Position numbers and translations under genes: made by a program. A DNA stretch of 64,000 nucleotides, from assembly GCA_049340005.1 (NCBI GenBank), contig JBMPIY010000001.1. One strand, 5' to 3'. This document shows positions 8,391 through 17,163 of this stretch, one piece after another (position 1 is the first letter of the stretch; every line of letters begins with the position of its first letter). Below the pieces are notes generated by a model. The model worked only from the letters and a program-made list of their open reading frames with translations, was not told the origin of the DNA and searched no databases. The stretch is from CAXBDP01 sp963974465 (GTDB lineage Bacteria > Bacteroidota > Bacteroidia > Cytophagales > Cyclobacteriaceae).

Positions 8391-9152
8391 ATGTTAAGTA
8401 TAAAAAATCTGCACGCTTCGATTGGCGAGAAAGAAATCCTGAAGGGTATAAATCTAGAAGTAAAAGCTGGTGAAGTCCATGCGATTATGGGACCAAATGG
8501 AAGTGGTAAAAGTACATTGGCTTCAGTATTGGCGGGAAGAGAAGATTTTGAAGTAACTGAAGGTTCTATCACATTCAAAGGTGAAGATTTACTTGAACTT
8601 GCTGCTGAAGAGAGAGCGCGGGAGGGTGTGTTTTTGGCGTTCCAGTATCCGGTAGAAATACCAGGAGTAAGTACCACCAATTTCATGCGTACTGCCATAA
8701 ATAAGGTAAGAGAACATAGAGGACTAGAGCCTTTAGATGCTGTTTCTTTCCTTAAAGTGATGAAAGAGAAAATGTCCTTAGTTGAAATCAGCCAATCATT
8801 ATTGAGTCGCTCATTAAATGAAGGCTTCTCCGGTGGTGAGAAAAAGAGAAATGAAATATTTCAAATGGCAATGCTTGAACCAAAGTTGGGCATTCTTGAC
8901 GAAACGGACTCAGGACTTGATATTGATGCATTAAGAATTGTAGCCAATGGGGTGAATAAGCTCAAAAATAAAGACAATGCCTTTATAGTAGTAACTCACT
9001 ACCAAAGATTATTGGATTACATCGTACCTGATTTTGTGCACGTATTGCACGAAGGCAGAATTGTGAAATCTGGCACCAAGGAATTAGCTCTTGAGCTAGA
9101 AGAAAAAGGTTACGATTGGATAAAGGATGAAGTGGCGAATGCCACGGCATAA
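8391..9152 (+). CDS. sufC: Fe-S assembly ATPase SufC
   Basis: 253 residues, a soluble ABC-type ATPase. Walker A GPNGSGKST (from about residue 34), Q-loop FQYP, the SufC-type signature FSGGEKKRNE and Walker B LGILDETDSGLD are all present. It binds SufB and SufD and drives their rearrangement during cluster assembly. It follows sufB after 27 bp and precedes sufD by 11 bp. A GCGGGAGG word (8618) encodes part of the ERAREGVF segment, on the sense strand. Confidence 0.97.
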   Translation: MLSIKNLHASIGEKEILKGINLEVKAGEVHAIMGPNGSGKSTLASVLAGREDFEVTEGSITFKGEDLLELAAEERAREGVFLAFQYPVEIPGVSTTNFMRTAINKVREHRGLEPLDAVSFLKVMKEKMSLVEISQSLLSRSLNEGFSGGEKKRNEIFQMAMLEPKLGILDETDSGLDIDALRIVANGVNKLKNKDNAFIVVTHYQRLLDYIVPDFVHVLHEGRIVKSGTKELALELEEKGYDWIKDEVANATA

Positions 9153-9163
9153 AAAAAGATTCA

Positions 9164-10468
9164 ATGAGCAAAACGACACAAATTACTATACCTACTTTAT
9201 TTCCTTCATTATTTGAAAGCAGAATTTCCACTGGTTCTCAAGCCCTTATTGATATAAGAAAGTCAGCTTGGGTAGACTTTGAAAAGCTTGGAATTCCTAC
9301 TCAGAGAAATGAAGAATATAAATTCACTAATTTGCATAAGCCTCTAAACAAAGAGCCTTTTGAATTGGCGAATACTACTTTCAAAGCAGTAATACCAGAC
9401 TTTATTCAACAATTCGAAGGCATCAAATTGCTCTTCATTAATGGTGAATTGCAAGCTTCTCAATCTGATTTGAAAGCACTAAAAGCTACCGGCATCGAGT
9501 TTTCGACCATTAGCGATACATTTGCCACGAAAGCTGAATGGATAAGCAAATACTTCAATCAGAATACTCCGAACAAGACGGATGGCTTTGCTGCATTAAA
9601 TACAGCGCTATTCACGGATGGATTAGTTTTTCACCTCCCGCAAAAGAAGGTGGTTGCTACACCGATTTACTTGATCAATTATAATATATCAGGCGAGTCC
9701 GCTAGCATTTCTTTTCCACGTTTCCTTACAGTTGCGGAAGAGAATACTGAAGCTCAATTTATCGAGATTCAGCTTTCATCTGGAAATCATCAAGCATTTT
9801 GCAACCAAGTATCTGAAATACACCTTGAGCAAAATGCCAACATCAGCTGGAACAAATTGGATCTTGGCAATGAAAACCTCAATAGCGTAATACATACGCA
9901 GGTTTATCAAGCGGCCAAAGGTGTGTACAAGCATAATAATATTTCGCTAAGTGGCGGAATTATTCGCAACAATCTCAACATGGTTCTAGACACGGAACAT
10001 GCGGAAGGTAATATGTTTGGACTTTATTTGCTCGAAGGAAAAACGCAAGTTGATAATCATACAAGTGTAGATCATCGCAAGGCAAATGGTCTGAGCAATG
10101 AGCTTTATAAAGGCATCGTTGCTGATAAAAGTACTGGCGTTTTCAATGGGAAAATATTTGTAAGACCGAATGCGCAAAAGACAAATGCCTACCAATCTAA
10201 TGGCAATATTCTGCTTTCGGATGATGCAAATGTGCACACAAAACCACAGCTTGAGATTTGGGCTGATGATGTGAAATGCTCACATGGCTGTACCATCGGT
10301 CAGTTAGACGAAGAAGCACTTTTCTATCTTCGTTCTCGTGGCCTATCAGCCAAAGAAGCAACTGCTCTACTCCTATTTGCTTTTGCTTCTGAAGTAATTG
10401 AAAAAATTAATCTTCCCGATCTTAGAGAATGGTTGGAGACAACACTTACCAAGCGTCTAGAAAAATAA
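9164..10468 (+). CDS. sufD: Fe-S assembly scaffold protein SufD
   Basis: 434 residues. SufD is the paralogue of SufB in the SufBC2D complex and is needed for iron acquisition. The N-terminal helical region carries TQRNEEYKFTNL, the centre is a beta-helix, and the C-terminal part has DDVKCSHGCTIGQLDEEALFYL. The His in CSHG corresponds to the conserved SufD histidine. The stop codon is directly followed by the sufS start (1 bp between), which indicates tight coupling in the operon. Confidence 0.96.
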   Translation: MSKTTQITIPTLFPSLFESRISTGSQALIDIRKSAWVDFEKLGIPTQRNEEYKFTNLHKPLNKEPFELANTTFKAVIPDFIQQFEGIKLLFINGELQASQSDLKALKATGIEFSTISDTFATKAEWISKYFNQNTPNKTDGFAALNTALFTDGLVFHLPQKKVVATPIYLINYNISGESASISFPRFLTVAEENTEAQFIEIQLSSGNHQAFCNQVSEIHLEQNANISWNKLDLGNENLNSVIHTQVYQAAKGVYKHNNISLSGGIIRNNLNMVLDTEHAEGNMFGLYLLEGKTQVDNHTSVDHRKANGLSNELYKGIVADKSTGVFNGKIFVRPNAQKTNAYQSNGNILLSDDANVHTKPQLEIWADDVKCSHGCTIGQLDEEALFYLRSRGLSAKEATALLLFAFASEVIEKINLPDLREWLETTLTKRLEK

Positions 10469-10469
10469 T

Positions 10470-11714
10470 ATGCAAAATAGCGTAGCAGAAATAACATTGG
10501 ATATTGAGAAAATTCGCAAGGATTTCCCAATTCTTCATCAAGAGGTGAATGGATTTCCATTGGTTTATTTTGATAATGCTGCAACTACGCAAAAACCGAA
10601 AGTGGTAATTGAGGCTTTGGAAAACTACTACGCTGGCTATAATTCTAACATCCACAGAGGAGCGCATTTCTTGGCAAATAAAGCTACAATTGCATTCGAG
10701 GAGACAAGGAAAACTATAGCTAAATTCATCAATTCTGCTGAAATAGAGGAAGTTATTTTCACCAAAGGCACCACTGAAGGAATTAATATAGTTGCTCAGT
10801 CTTTTGGTAGAAAGTTTCTAAAAGCCGGAGATGAAATATTGATATCAGGTCTGGAGCATCATTCTAATATTGTGCCTTGGCAAATGGCTGCTGAAGCAAC
10901 AGGCGCTACATTGAAGGTAATTCCCGTGCTAGAAAATGGTACTTGGGACATAAATGCCGGTTTGAAGCTTCTGAATGAGAATACAAAAATTCTTGCAGTA
11001 AACCATGTAAGTAATGCATTGGGAACTGTGAACCCTATTGAACTTTTCATCAAAAAAGCACGGGAGGTTGGAGCAAAGATTTTAATAGACGGAGCTCAAT
11101 CTGCTTCGCATTTCGACATTGATGTGCAGGCAATGGATTGTGATTTCTACGTGTTCTCCGGTCACAAAATGTTCGGGCCAACGGGTTGCGGAATATTGTA
11201 TGGCAAACGGGCAATTTTAGAAGCCATGGATCCTTATCAAGGTGGCGGTGAAATGATCAAAGAAGTGACTTTCGAGAAAACTACTTACAATGACATCCCA
11301 TTCAAATTTGAAGCAGGTACTCCAAATATTGGAGATATCATTGCGCTAAAAGTGGCTGCTGATTACATCATCAAAATTGGTCGTAAAAATATTGCTGCAC
11401 ATATAAATCGATTGCTAAAGAGAGCTACGGATGCCTTGAGTAAGATTGAAGGGCTCAGAATAATCGGTACTTCTGAAAATAAAATCGGAGTAGTTTCTTT
11501 TCTGCTTGATGGCTACCATCCTTTCGATGTGGGAATGCTACTCGATGCAACTGGTATAGCTGTTCGAACAGGCCATCATTGTGCGCAGCCATTGATGAAT
11601 AGCTTTGGAATCGAAGGAACTGTTAGAGCCTCATTTGCGGTTTATAACACAATTGAAGAAGTAGATAAATTGGTTAAGGCGGTTGAACGTCTTGCTGCAC
11701 GCAAAAGAAAGTAA
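10470..11714 (+). CDS. sufS: Cysteine desulfurase SufS
   Basis: 414 residues, class V PLP-dependent fold. It releases sulfur from cysteine as an enzyme-bound persulfide. FDNAATTQKP is at the N terminus, the PLP lysine lies in SGHKMFGPTG (K233), and the persulfide cysteine in GHHCAQPLM (C371). The short loop around the cysteine marks group II (SufS) rather than group I (IscS/NifS) enzymes. It passes sulfur to SufE, encoded 2 bp downstream. Confidence 0.97.
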   Translation: MQNSVAEITLDIEKIRKDFPILHQEVNGFPLVYFDNAATTQKPKVVIEALENYYAGYNSNIHRGAHFLANKATIAFEETRKTIAKFINSAEIEEVIFTKGTTEGINIVAQSFGRKFLKAGDEILISGLEHHSNIVPWQMAAEATGATLKVIPVLENGTWDINAGLKLLNENTKILAVNHVSNALGTVNPIELFIKKAREVGAKILIDGAQSASHFDIDVQAMDCDFYVFSGHKMFGPTGCGILYGKRAILEAMDPYQGGGEMIKEVTFEKTTYNDIPFKFEAGTPNIGDIIALKVAADYIIKIGRKNIAAHINRLLKRATDALSKIEGLRIIGTSENKIGVVSFLLDGYHPFDVGMLLDATGIAVRTGHHCAQPLMNSFGIEGTVRASFAVYNTIEEVDKLVKAVERLAARKRK

Positions 11715-11716
11715 GC

Positions 11717-12154
11717 ATGCCATCAATTAAAGAGCTGGAAGAAGAAATCATAAGTGAATTTGAAATTTTGGGGGATGATAGAGAAAGCACCATATTCTAT
11801 ATAATGGAATTAGGTGATAAGCTTCCTCCGCTACCTGAAAAATTCAAAACAGATGATAACTTAATAAAAGGCTGCCAATCGAAAGTATGGCTTACAGCCA
11901 GTGATGATAACGGTAAAGTCAACTTTTTGGCAGATAGCAATACAGATATTACCAAAGGTCTTATCAGCTTGCTAATAAGAGTGCTAAACGGACAGCCAAG
12001 GAAAGAAATTATAAATGCTGATTTGGCATTTTTGAATAAAATTGGAATGGATCAAGTAATTGGTTCCCAGCGCTCCAATGGACTTGCTTCCATGATTCGA
12101 CAAATGAAAATGTTTGCTTTGGCATTAGATACTAAAAGTGAAGCAAACGCTTAA
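11717..12154 (+). CDS. sufE: Sulfur acceptor SufE
   Basis: 145 residues. SufE takes the persulfide from SufS and carries it to SufB. The acceptor cysteine lies in IKGCQSKVWL (C53), the family hallmark. The C-terminal helical part (RSNGLASMIRQMK) is also typical. It starts 2 bp after sufS and ends 10 bp before the DUF59 gene, so it is a core member of this operon. Confidence 0.95.
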   Translation: MPSIKELEEEIISEFEILGDDRESTIFYIMELGDKLPPLPEKFKTDDNLIKGCQSKVWLTASDDNGKVNFLADSNTDITKGLISLLIRVLNGQPRKEIINADLAFLNKIGMDQVIGSQRSNGLASMIRQMKMFALALDTKSEANA

Positions 12155-12164
12155 GATTGAAATT

Positions 12165-12491
12165 ATGAGTGATCAAGTAATAGAGCAAAAGGAATTGAGA
12201 GAAAAGGTTTTAGATGCGATCAAAAGCGTGTATGACCCTGAAATTCCTGTAGATGTATATGAACTAGGCCTTATTTATGAAATAAGTATTTATCCCGTAA
12301 ATAATGTATTTGTTTTGATGACGCTTACATCGCCAAGTTGCCCATCTGCAGAAGCTATTCCAGATGAAATAAAAACGGCTATCAGCATAATACCGGGTGT
12401 TAATAATGTGGAAGTTGAAGTAACTTTTGATCCACCTTACTCACAGGATATGATGTCTGAAGCTGCCAAACTCGAACTAGGATTTTTATAA
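12165..12491 (+). CDS. DUF59/MIP18-family Fe-S assembly protein (SufT-like)
   Basis: 108 residues from the ATG at 12165 (an upstream in-frame ATG at 12138 overlaps sufE and is less likely). The DUF59 fold shows YDPEIPVDVYELGLIY and LTSPSCPSAEAIP; the Cys in SPSCP is the conserved residue of the family. SUF-linked DUF59 proteins assist Fe-S maturation or cluster transfer, as SufT does in Staphylococcus and CIA2/MIP18 in eukaryotes. Its place between sufE and the bacilliredoxin supports that role. Confidence 0.9.
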   Translation: MSDQVIEQKELREKVLDAIKSVYDPEIPVDVYELGLIYEISIYPVNNVFVLMTLTSPSCPSAEAIPDEIKTAISIIPGVNNVEVEVTFDPPYSQDMMSEAAKLELGFL

Positions 12492-12510
12492 AACCATAAA
12501 TAGATTTAAG

Positions 12511-12927
12511 ATGTACCCAGAATATTTAGTTGCTCCAATGCGAGCAGATTTGACCATAGCTGGTTTTAAGGAATTTAAAACAGCGGATGATGTTCAGAAC
12601 CACCTAAAAGACCACAAAGGAACTACCCTTATCGTAGTAAACTCTGTATGTGGTTGCGCAGCAGGTGCAGCAAGACCAGGTGTTAAAATGGGCTTAGCTC
12701 AAGCTTCTAAAAAGCCAAATACCATCGCTACAGTTTTTGCTGGAGTGGATCAAGAAGCGGTTGCTAAATTCCGTGAGCTTGCATTGCCTTACCCTCCTTC
12801 CTCTCCATGCATTGCATTGTGGAAAGATGGCGAATTAGTGCACTTTGTAGAAAGACACCACATTGAAGGCAGAAATGCTGAAATGATCGCAAACCACTTA
12901 GAAGAGGTATTCGAAGAGTATTGCTAA
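12511..12927 (+). CDS. BrxA/BrxB-family bacilliredoxin
   Basis: 138 residues, usual length for the YphP/YqiW family. The thioredoxin-like fold carries the CGC active site in VVNSVCGCAAG (C47, C49). In Bacillus, such proteins remove bacillithiol from mixed disulfides; in Bacteroidota the thiol partner is often bacillithiol too. Here it is the last gene of the suf operon, 19 bp after the DUF59 gene, which fits protection of cluster-assembly thiols. A terminator follows at 12965-13000. Confidence 0.93.
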   Translation: MYPEYLVAPMRADLTIAGFKEFKTADDVQNHLKDHKGTTLIVVNSVCGCAAGAARPGVKMGLAQASKKPNTIATVFAGVDQEAVAKFRELALPYPPSSPCIALWKDGELVHFVERHHIEGRNAEMIANHLEEVFEEYC

Positions 12928-12964
12928 TTGCTATGAAGGCTTTATAGCTCTCAAACTTATATAT

Positions 12965-13000
12965 AAAAAGGTCGAAGGAATTATCCATTCGACCTTTTTT
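12965..13000 (+). terminator. Terminator of the suf operon
   Basis: Inverted repeat AAAAAGGTCGAA / TTCGACCTTTTT with an 11-nt loop and a run of T on both strands. It lies between the bacilliredoxin gene and the convergent response-regulator gene and probably works in both directions. Confidence 0.85.
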
Positions 13001-13018
13001 ATGTCAAGATCTTAGGCC

Positions 13019-13705
13019 TTAACACTTCAAAATATACCCTACGCCTCTAATATTGCTAATCTCAATTGAAGTATCTGCGTTAAGATATTTTCGTAAGCGA
13101 GATATAAAAACATCGAGCGTTCTGGAATGAAAGTAACTATCATCTAACCAAATTTTATAAAGGATACTGCGCTTACTCAACACCTTATTCCTATTATCTA
13201 TCAGTAGTTCTAATATTGCTGCTTCTTTGTGAGTAAGCTTTTTTTGACTCTCCTCAAATGCTAAAATCAGCGTTTTTGTATTCAACGTATACTTTCCGAT
13301 TTGATATTCTTCCTTTCCAATTTCCGTAATCGTATCCGTTCCATATAGCTGCAGTTTTATTCGGACTAATAATTCATCCATGCTAAATGGCTTCCTTATA
13401 TAGTCATTGGCGCCCCATTCAATTCCCTTCACAGCATCTTTAGGCTGAATTCGAGCCGTGAGAAAAATAATGGGTGTGTGAGTATCGGTATTTCTAATCG
13501 TTTTTAAAACTTCGAAACCATCCAATTTCGGAAGCATTACATCTAATAAAACCAAGTCCGGCTTTTCTTTTTGAAATATTTGCAGCGCTTCATTACCGTC
13601 GAATGCAGAAACTACTTGATAGGATTCCTCTGCCAACCTTTCAGAAATCAAATAGGAAAGTGATTTCTCGTCCTCAACTAATAATATTTTCTTCTTAATC
13701 CTCAT
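13019..13705 (-). CDS. OmpR-family response regulator
   Basis: 228 residues. The receiver domain (1-120) has the acidic pair VEDE (about 10-13), the phospho-accepting Asp in LLDVMLPKLDG (D55), a conserved Thr (FLTAR) and Lys (YIRKPF). The C-terminal winged helix (about 130-228, ending SNIRGVGYILKC) binds DNA. It overlaps the upstream histidine-kinase gene by 11 nt, so the two form one two-component system. The signal is unknown. Confidence 0.93.
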   Translation of the reverse strand: MRIKKKILLVEDEKSLSYLISERLAEESYQVVSAFDGNEALQIFQKEKPDLVLLDVMLPKLDGFEVLKTIRNTDTHTPIIFLTARIQPKDAVKGIEWGANDYIRKPFSMDELLVRIKLQLYGTDTITEIGKEEYQIGKYTLNTKTLILAFEESQKKLTHKEAAILELLIDNRNKVLSKRSILYKIWLDDSYFHSRTLDVFISRLRKYLNADTSIEISNIRGVGYILKC

Positions 13706-15131
13706 TGATAGGAATCAAAATTTGGAAAACGGTACCTTCATGATCTGATTGAAGCAAAGAAATTGTAGCATTAAAATGCTGAAGCGTTTGTCTAACATTA
13801 AATAGACCAAGTCCCAAACCTCCGGGATCATCGTTTCCATATTTTATATGTCGAAAAAACTTATTGAATACTTCACCTTGGATAGATTTCGGAATTCCTT
13901 GTCCATTATCAGCTACTAAAATACTAATCATTTCTCCCTCTTTCGAAGCAGAGATGCGCAGCTCTATTGGTTCCTTTTCTCCATACTTCAAGGCATTATC
14001 TATTAAGTTGATCAGTACAGATTGCAGATAATAAGCTGGTATCTTGACAAGCAAATTTTTACAATCTACTTCAATTCCTATGTTTAAGTTAAGTCTTTTA
14101 TCATTTGAAAACTTCTCTTTCAAATACGCTGCTTGTTCAGATAAAGTAGTGAATCCTGTTACCACAGAGCTTTCTTCATTACTAACTACATTATGAAGGC
14201 GATTCGATATATCGTCCAGTTTCCGGAGCTGTTCTTTAGCAATTTCTACTTCTATACTTTTTTCATTATTAGCTTTAAACCGACTTTCCACCACATTAAA
14301 GCTCAATTTTAATGTAGTAATCGGAGTCAGTAATTCATGCGCCAAATTATCAATAAATACATCCTTAAGCTCCGAAAGCTTACGTTCCTTACGCCAGAAC
14401 CCTAATAGGAAATAAAAACAAATACCTGTTGTCGCTAATACAAGAACCCCGAGCAAAATAGAATAATATGATCTGTTTAGAATATCAGGAAACGGATTAT
14501 CAAACTCGGCCCAAACTAATTGCGGTATATCCCATTTATAAAACACTAGAAACTCCGAAGACAGATTGGATGAATTAGTTGAATCAGAATTAATGTATAA
14601 GGTATAGTGTGTTTTAATATCCAGTTCTACTAACTCTCTATGAAATGTGCTGTCAAGAAATTCTTGATCTAAATCCGCATCCATCTGAAGAATCTTTAGC
14701 CTCTCTCCTAGCTCTTCTTGCCAGAAATACACTATGTTAGATAATATATATTCGTGATTTCTGCTTAAAAACAATTGGAGGTATGAGTAATCCTTATTGA
14801 TTTCCTCAGGCTTGGAGAATGTTATTTCAACCAAATTATTATTTGATTTCTTATCAATAATCATCAACCTTTTAAAACCATCTTCATTAATGGAGGAATC
14901 CATCAATATGTATTCTCCACTAATTAAATCCTCGCGAAACTGCTCATTAATCAAATTAGCACGATGAATTTTTGCTTTGTCCAATGCAAGACTTAAAGCC
15001 TCCGTAATATCCTTTTTAAACACTTCTTCCCTATATAGATAATCCTGATAGACAAGATACCCTTGCAAAAAAACAATGCTCATAAGGCTAATGCCAATGA
15101 CCCAAACTAAAACTATTTTACCTGATTTCAC
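13695..15131 (-). CDS. Membrane sensor histidine kinase
   Basis: 478 residues from a GTG start; the next in-frame ATG would remove much of the first membrane helix. TM1 is at about 8-28 and TM2 at about 226-247, enclosing a 200-residue extracytoplasmic sensor. The dimerisation/phosphoacceptor helix carries DNLAHELLTPI (H265). The HATPase region shows LINLIDNALKYGE (N-box), VADNGQGIP (G1) and GGLGLGLFNV (G2). It pairs with the response regulator that overlaps its 3' end. The sensor domain resembles no family that I recognise. Confidence 0.92.
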   Translation of the reverse strand: MKSGKIVLVWVIGISLMSIVFLQGYLVYQDYLYREEVFKKDITEALSLALDKAKIHRANLINEQFREDLISGEYILMDSSINEDGFKRLMIIDKKSNNNLVEITFSKPEEINKDYSYLQLFLSRNHEYILSNIVYFWQEELGERLKILQMDADLDQEFLDSTFHRELVELDIKTHYTLYINSDSTNSSNLSSEFLVFYKWDIPQLVWAEFDNPFPDILNRSYYSILLGVLVLATTGICFYFLLGFWRKERKLSELKDVFIDNLAHELLTPITTLKLSFNVVESRFKANNEKSIEVEIAKEQLRKLDDISNRLHNVVSNEESSVVTGFTTLSEQAAYLKEKFSNDKRLNLNIGIEVDCKNLLVKIPAYYLQSVLINLIDNALKYGEKEPIELRISASKEGEMISILVADNGQGIPKSIQGEVFNKFFRHIKYGNDDPGGLGLGLFNVRQTLQHFNATISLLQSDHEGTVFQILIPINED

Positions 15132-15273
15132 ACTTTAAAGGTAGTTTTCAATAATCGCATTCTTCATTTCATTAACAAACATTTACAAAACTTAAGGGAT
15201 CCATTAACCTAGTTTCCAAAAGATTATAAACTCCTTTGTGAGAAATATTATCAGAAATTAAAATTCTATTGCT

Positions 15274-16467
15274 ATGAAATTACTTCTCACATTCCTGTTC
15301 GTCTCATTTCAGTTCTTCTCTTTTGCTCAAAGTAAAATCGGGACACAAGTTCCGGATATTTCTTTTGAAGAAGTGCTGAATTATTCTTCAAATGATCTTC
15401 AATTGTCAGAAATTGAAGGGAAAGTTATCATTTTAGATTTTTGGGCTACTTGGTGTGCTCCATGTATTGCCTCATTTCCTAAATTAGAAGAGATTCAAGA
15501 AAAGTATAAGAGTGAACTTCAAATCATTACCATTACCTCTGATTCCAATGAACGCATTCTTAAGTTCCTTGAAAATAGAGATATGAACTTACCTATTGCC
15601 ATAGACCCAAGTAGGAAAATTGTTGAGTATTTTCCTCACCGCTCTATCCCACATACTGTGGTAATCGACAAGAATGGAATAGTCCAAGCAGTTACAAATT
15701 CCTCAAATATTACTCAAGAACTGGTTCAGAAAGTGATTGATAAGCAAACAATTAATCTAATTGAGAAAATTGATGATTTAGCATTTGACCCAGCTGTTCC
15801 ACTTTCAGGTAATGAGAATTTTGCATTTCAAGTGACTATTACTCCTTTCCGAGAAGGCGCTCCGTCATTTTCTAACACTTCAGGCGGCGAAGGGCCTTAT
15901 AAAAACCGTAGAATTATCACTACAAATTTAACTGCTCGCACGCTATATGAGCTTGCTTATCAATTTCCTACCAGAACTAGGACGGTGATTGAAATTAGTA
16001 ATCCTTCTTCGCTAGCTTGGAATAAGGAAAATGCTATTTGCTTTGAGATTATCGTACCTGAAGAGTTGGGAAGTCAACGATTTGAAATGATGCAAAAGCA
16101 ATTGGACATGTATTTTGGTTTTGAGACATTAATAACCCAAAGAGAAATGGAAGTTTATGTGCTCGAAAGAATTCCAAATAGGGAGCATAATCTAAAGCTA
16201 AGTGATAAAAACACTCCAAACGAAAAAAGCTATAGTGGAGCCGGCCTTAAAATGACCAATAATAAAATAGACTATCTAGCCTCTTATTTAGAAAATCAAC
16301 TTGATTTGCCGGTAATTGACGAAACTAACTTACTCGAAAACTATGACCTTGAAATTCCTTGGTACAACGAAAATCCAGATCAGATTTTTGCAGAATTGGA
16401 AAAGCTCGGCTTACAATTACAAAAAATTACTAGAAAAATTGATGTGCTTCTATTGAAGGATAAGTAA
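15274..16467 (+). CDS. Secreted thioredoxin-like protein fused to a DUF3738-like domain
   Basis: 397 residues with a signal peptide (MKLLLTFLFVSFQFFSFAQ). Residues about 23-165 form a TlpA/redoxin domain with WATWCAPC (C61, C64) and a cis-Pro strand (RSIPHTVVID). Residues about 175-395 look like DUF3738/TIGR03435: NLTARTLYELAYQF, then the FEMMQKQLDMYFGFE helix, REMEVYVLERI, and a second half ending near QLDLPVIDETNL. DUF3738 function is unknown. The fusion suggests a thiol-redox job in the periplasm. The domain name is from recalled motifs, so moderate confidence. Confidence 0.8.
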   Translation: MKLLLTFLFVSFQFFSFAQSKIGTQVPDISFEEVLNYSSNDLQLSEIEGKVIILDFWATWCAPCIASFPKLEEIQEKYKSELQIITITSDSNERILKFLENRDMNLPIAIDPSRKIVEYFPHRSIPHTVVIDKNGIVQAVTNSSNITQELVQKVIDKQTINLIEKIDDLAFDPAVPLSGNENFAFQVTITPFREGAPSFSNTSGGEGPYKNRRIITTNLTARTLYELAYQFPTRTRTVIEISNPSSLAWNKENAICFEIIVPEELGSQRFEMMQKQLDMYFGFETLITQREMEVYVLERIPNREHNLKLSDKNTPNEKSYSGAGLKMTNNKIDYLASYLENQLDLPVIDETNLLENYDLEIPWYNENPDQIFAELEKLGLQLQKITRKIDVLLLKDK

Positions 16468-16617
16468 AGAAATCTCGACTGGCATTTACAATCAAAAAAG
16501 TGAAAAGAATTTATGAATAGGGAACCTTTAATAGTCTGAACCAAGATTAAGCTGATTAATTGATTTTCCATGATGAAAAAATTCTTAAATTGAGATATAA
16601 ACCAATTATTAGTTAAT

Positions 16618-17037
16618 TTGATAAAGGAAGAGTACAAATATTCTGAATTAACTAAAAAAATCATTGGATGTGCAATGGCTGTCCACCGAGGAATGGGAAA
16701 TGGTTTTCAGGAGGTCATTTATCAACGAGCCTTGGAGATTGAAATGGCCGCAGAAGGAATCGATTTTTCTAGAGAGCATGAAATGCCTATTTATTATAAG
16801 CAACAGCATATAGGTACACGTAGAGTTGACTTTTTGGTTGAAGGAGTAATTGCTGTCGAATTGAAAGCAATTATAAAATTAGAGGAAGTGCACTTGGCTC
16901 AGAGCCTCAATTATTTAGAAGCATATGATTTAGAAGTTGGTCTATTGTTTAATTTTGGAGCTAGAAGCCTCCAATTCAAACGCTTGATGAACAGTAAGTT
17001 TAATCAAAAAATTCAAGGTAATCCAAAAATCAAATAA
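16618..17037 (+). CDS. GxxExxY family protein
   Basis: 139 residues. GNGFQEVIYQRALEIEM matches the GxxExxY signature (PF13366-type), followed by the family's VDFLVEGVIAVELKAI. That part is shared with PD-(D/E)xK-like nucleases: the Asp and the ExK of VELKA are visible, so a nuclease-like fold is suspected. Function is unestablished. No ATG lies in frame at the N terminus, so TTG at 16618 is taken as start. The 150 bp before it (16468-16617) hold nothing that I recognise. Confidence 0.8.
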   Translation: MIKEEYKYSELTKKIIGCAMAVHRGMGNGFQEVIYQRALEIEMAAEGIDFSREHEMPIYYKQQHIGTRRVDFLVEGVIAVELKAIIKLEEVHLAQSLNYLEAYDLEVGLLFNFGARSLQFKRLMNSKFNQKIQGNPKIK

Positions 17038-17130
17038 ATCATGGTTCAGACAAAAAAATCATTCAAAGTGAGCATTTATTGACTATGATTGAGCTTACAT
17101 TACTTGTACAATAAGTACCGATTTAAGATA

Positions 17131-17160
17131 AAAAAGCCAATGCACCAGCATTTGGCTTTT
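17131..17160. terminator. Bidirectional terminator
   Basis: AAAAAGCCAA and TTTGGCTTTT flank a short loop containing TGC/GCA pairs, with A-rich and T-rich sides. It lies between the GxxExxY gene and the 3' end of the convergent xerD gene. Confidence 0.75.
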
Positions 17161-17163
17161 ACT

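Noticed and set aside
11050..11066. A further copy of the 8-mer at 11059-11066 (ACGGGAGG) and one near 38803 (TCGGGAGG)
   Set aside because: Each has one mismatch at the start of the word and was not counted.
12138..12164. Upstream ATG for the DUF59 gene
   Set aside because: It lies inside sufE and adds residues outside the DUF59 domain; the ATG at 12165 gives the usual N terminus.
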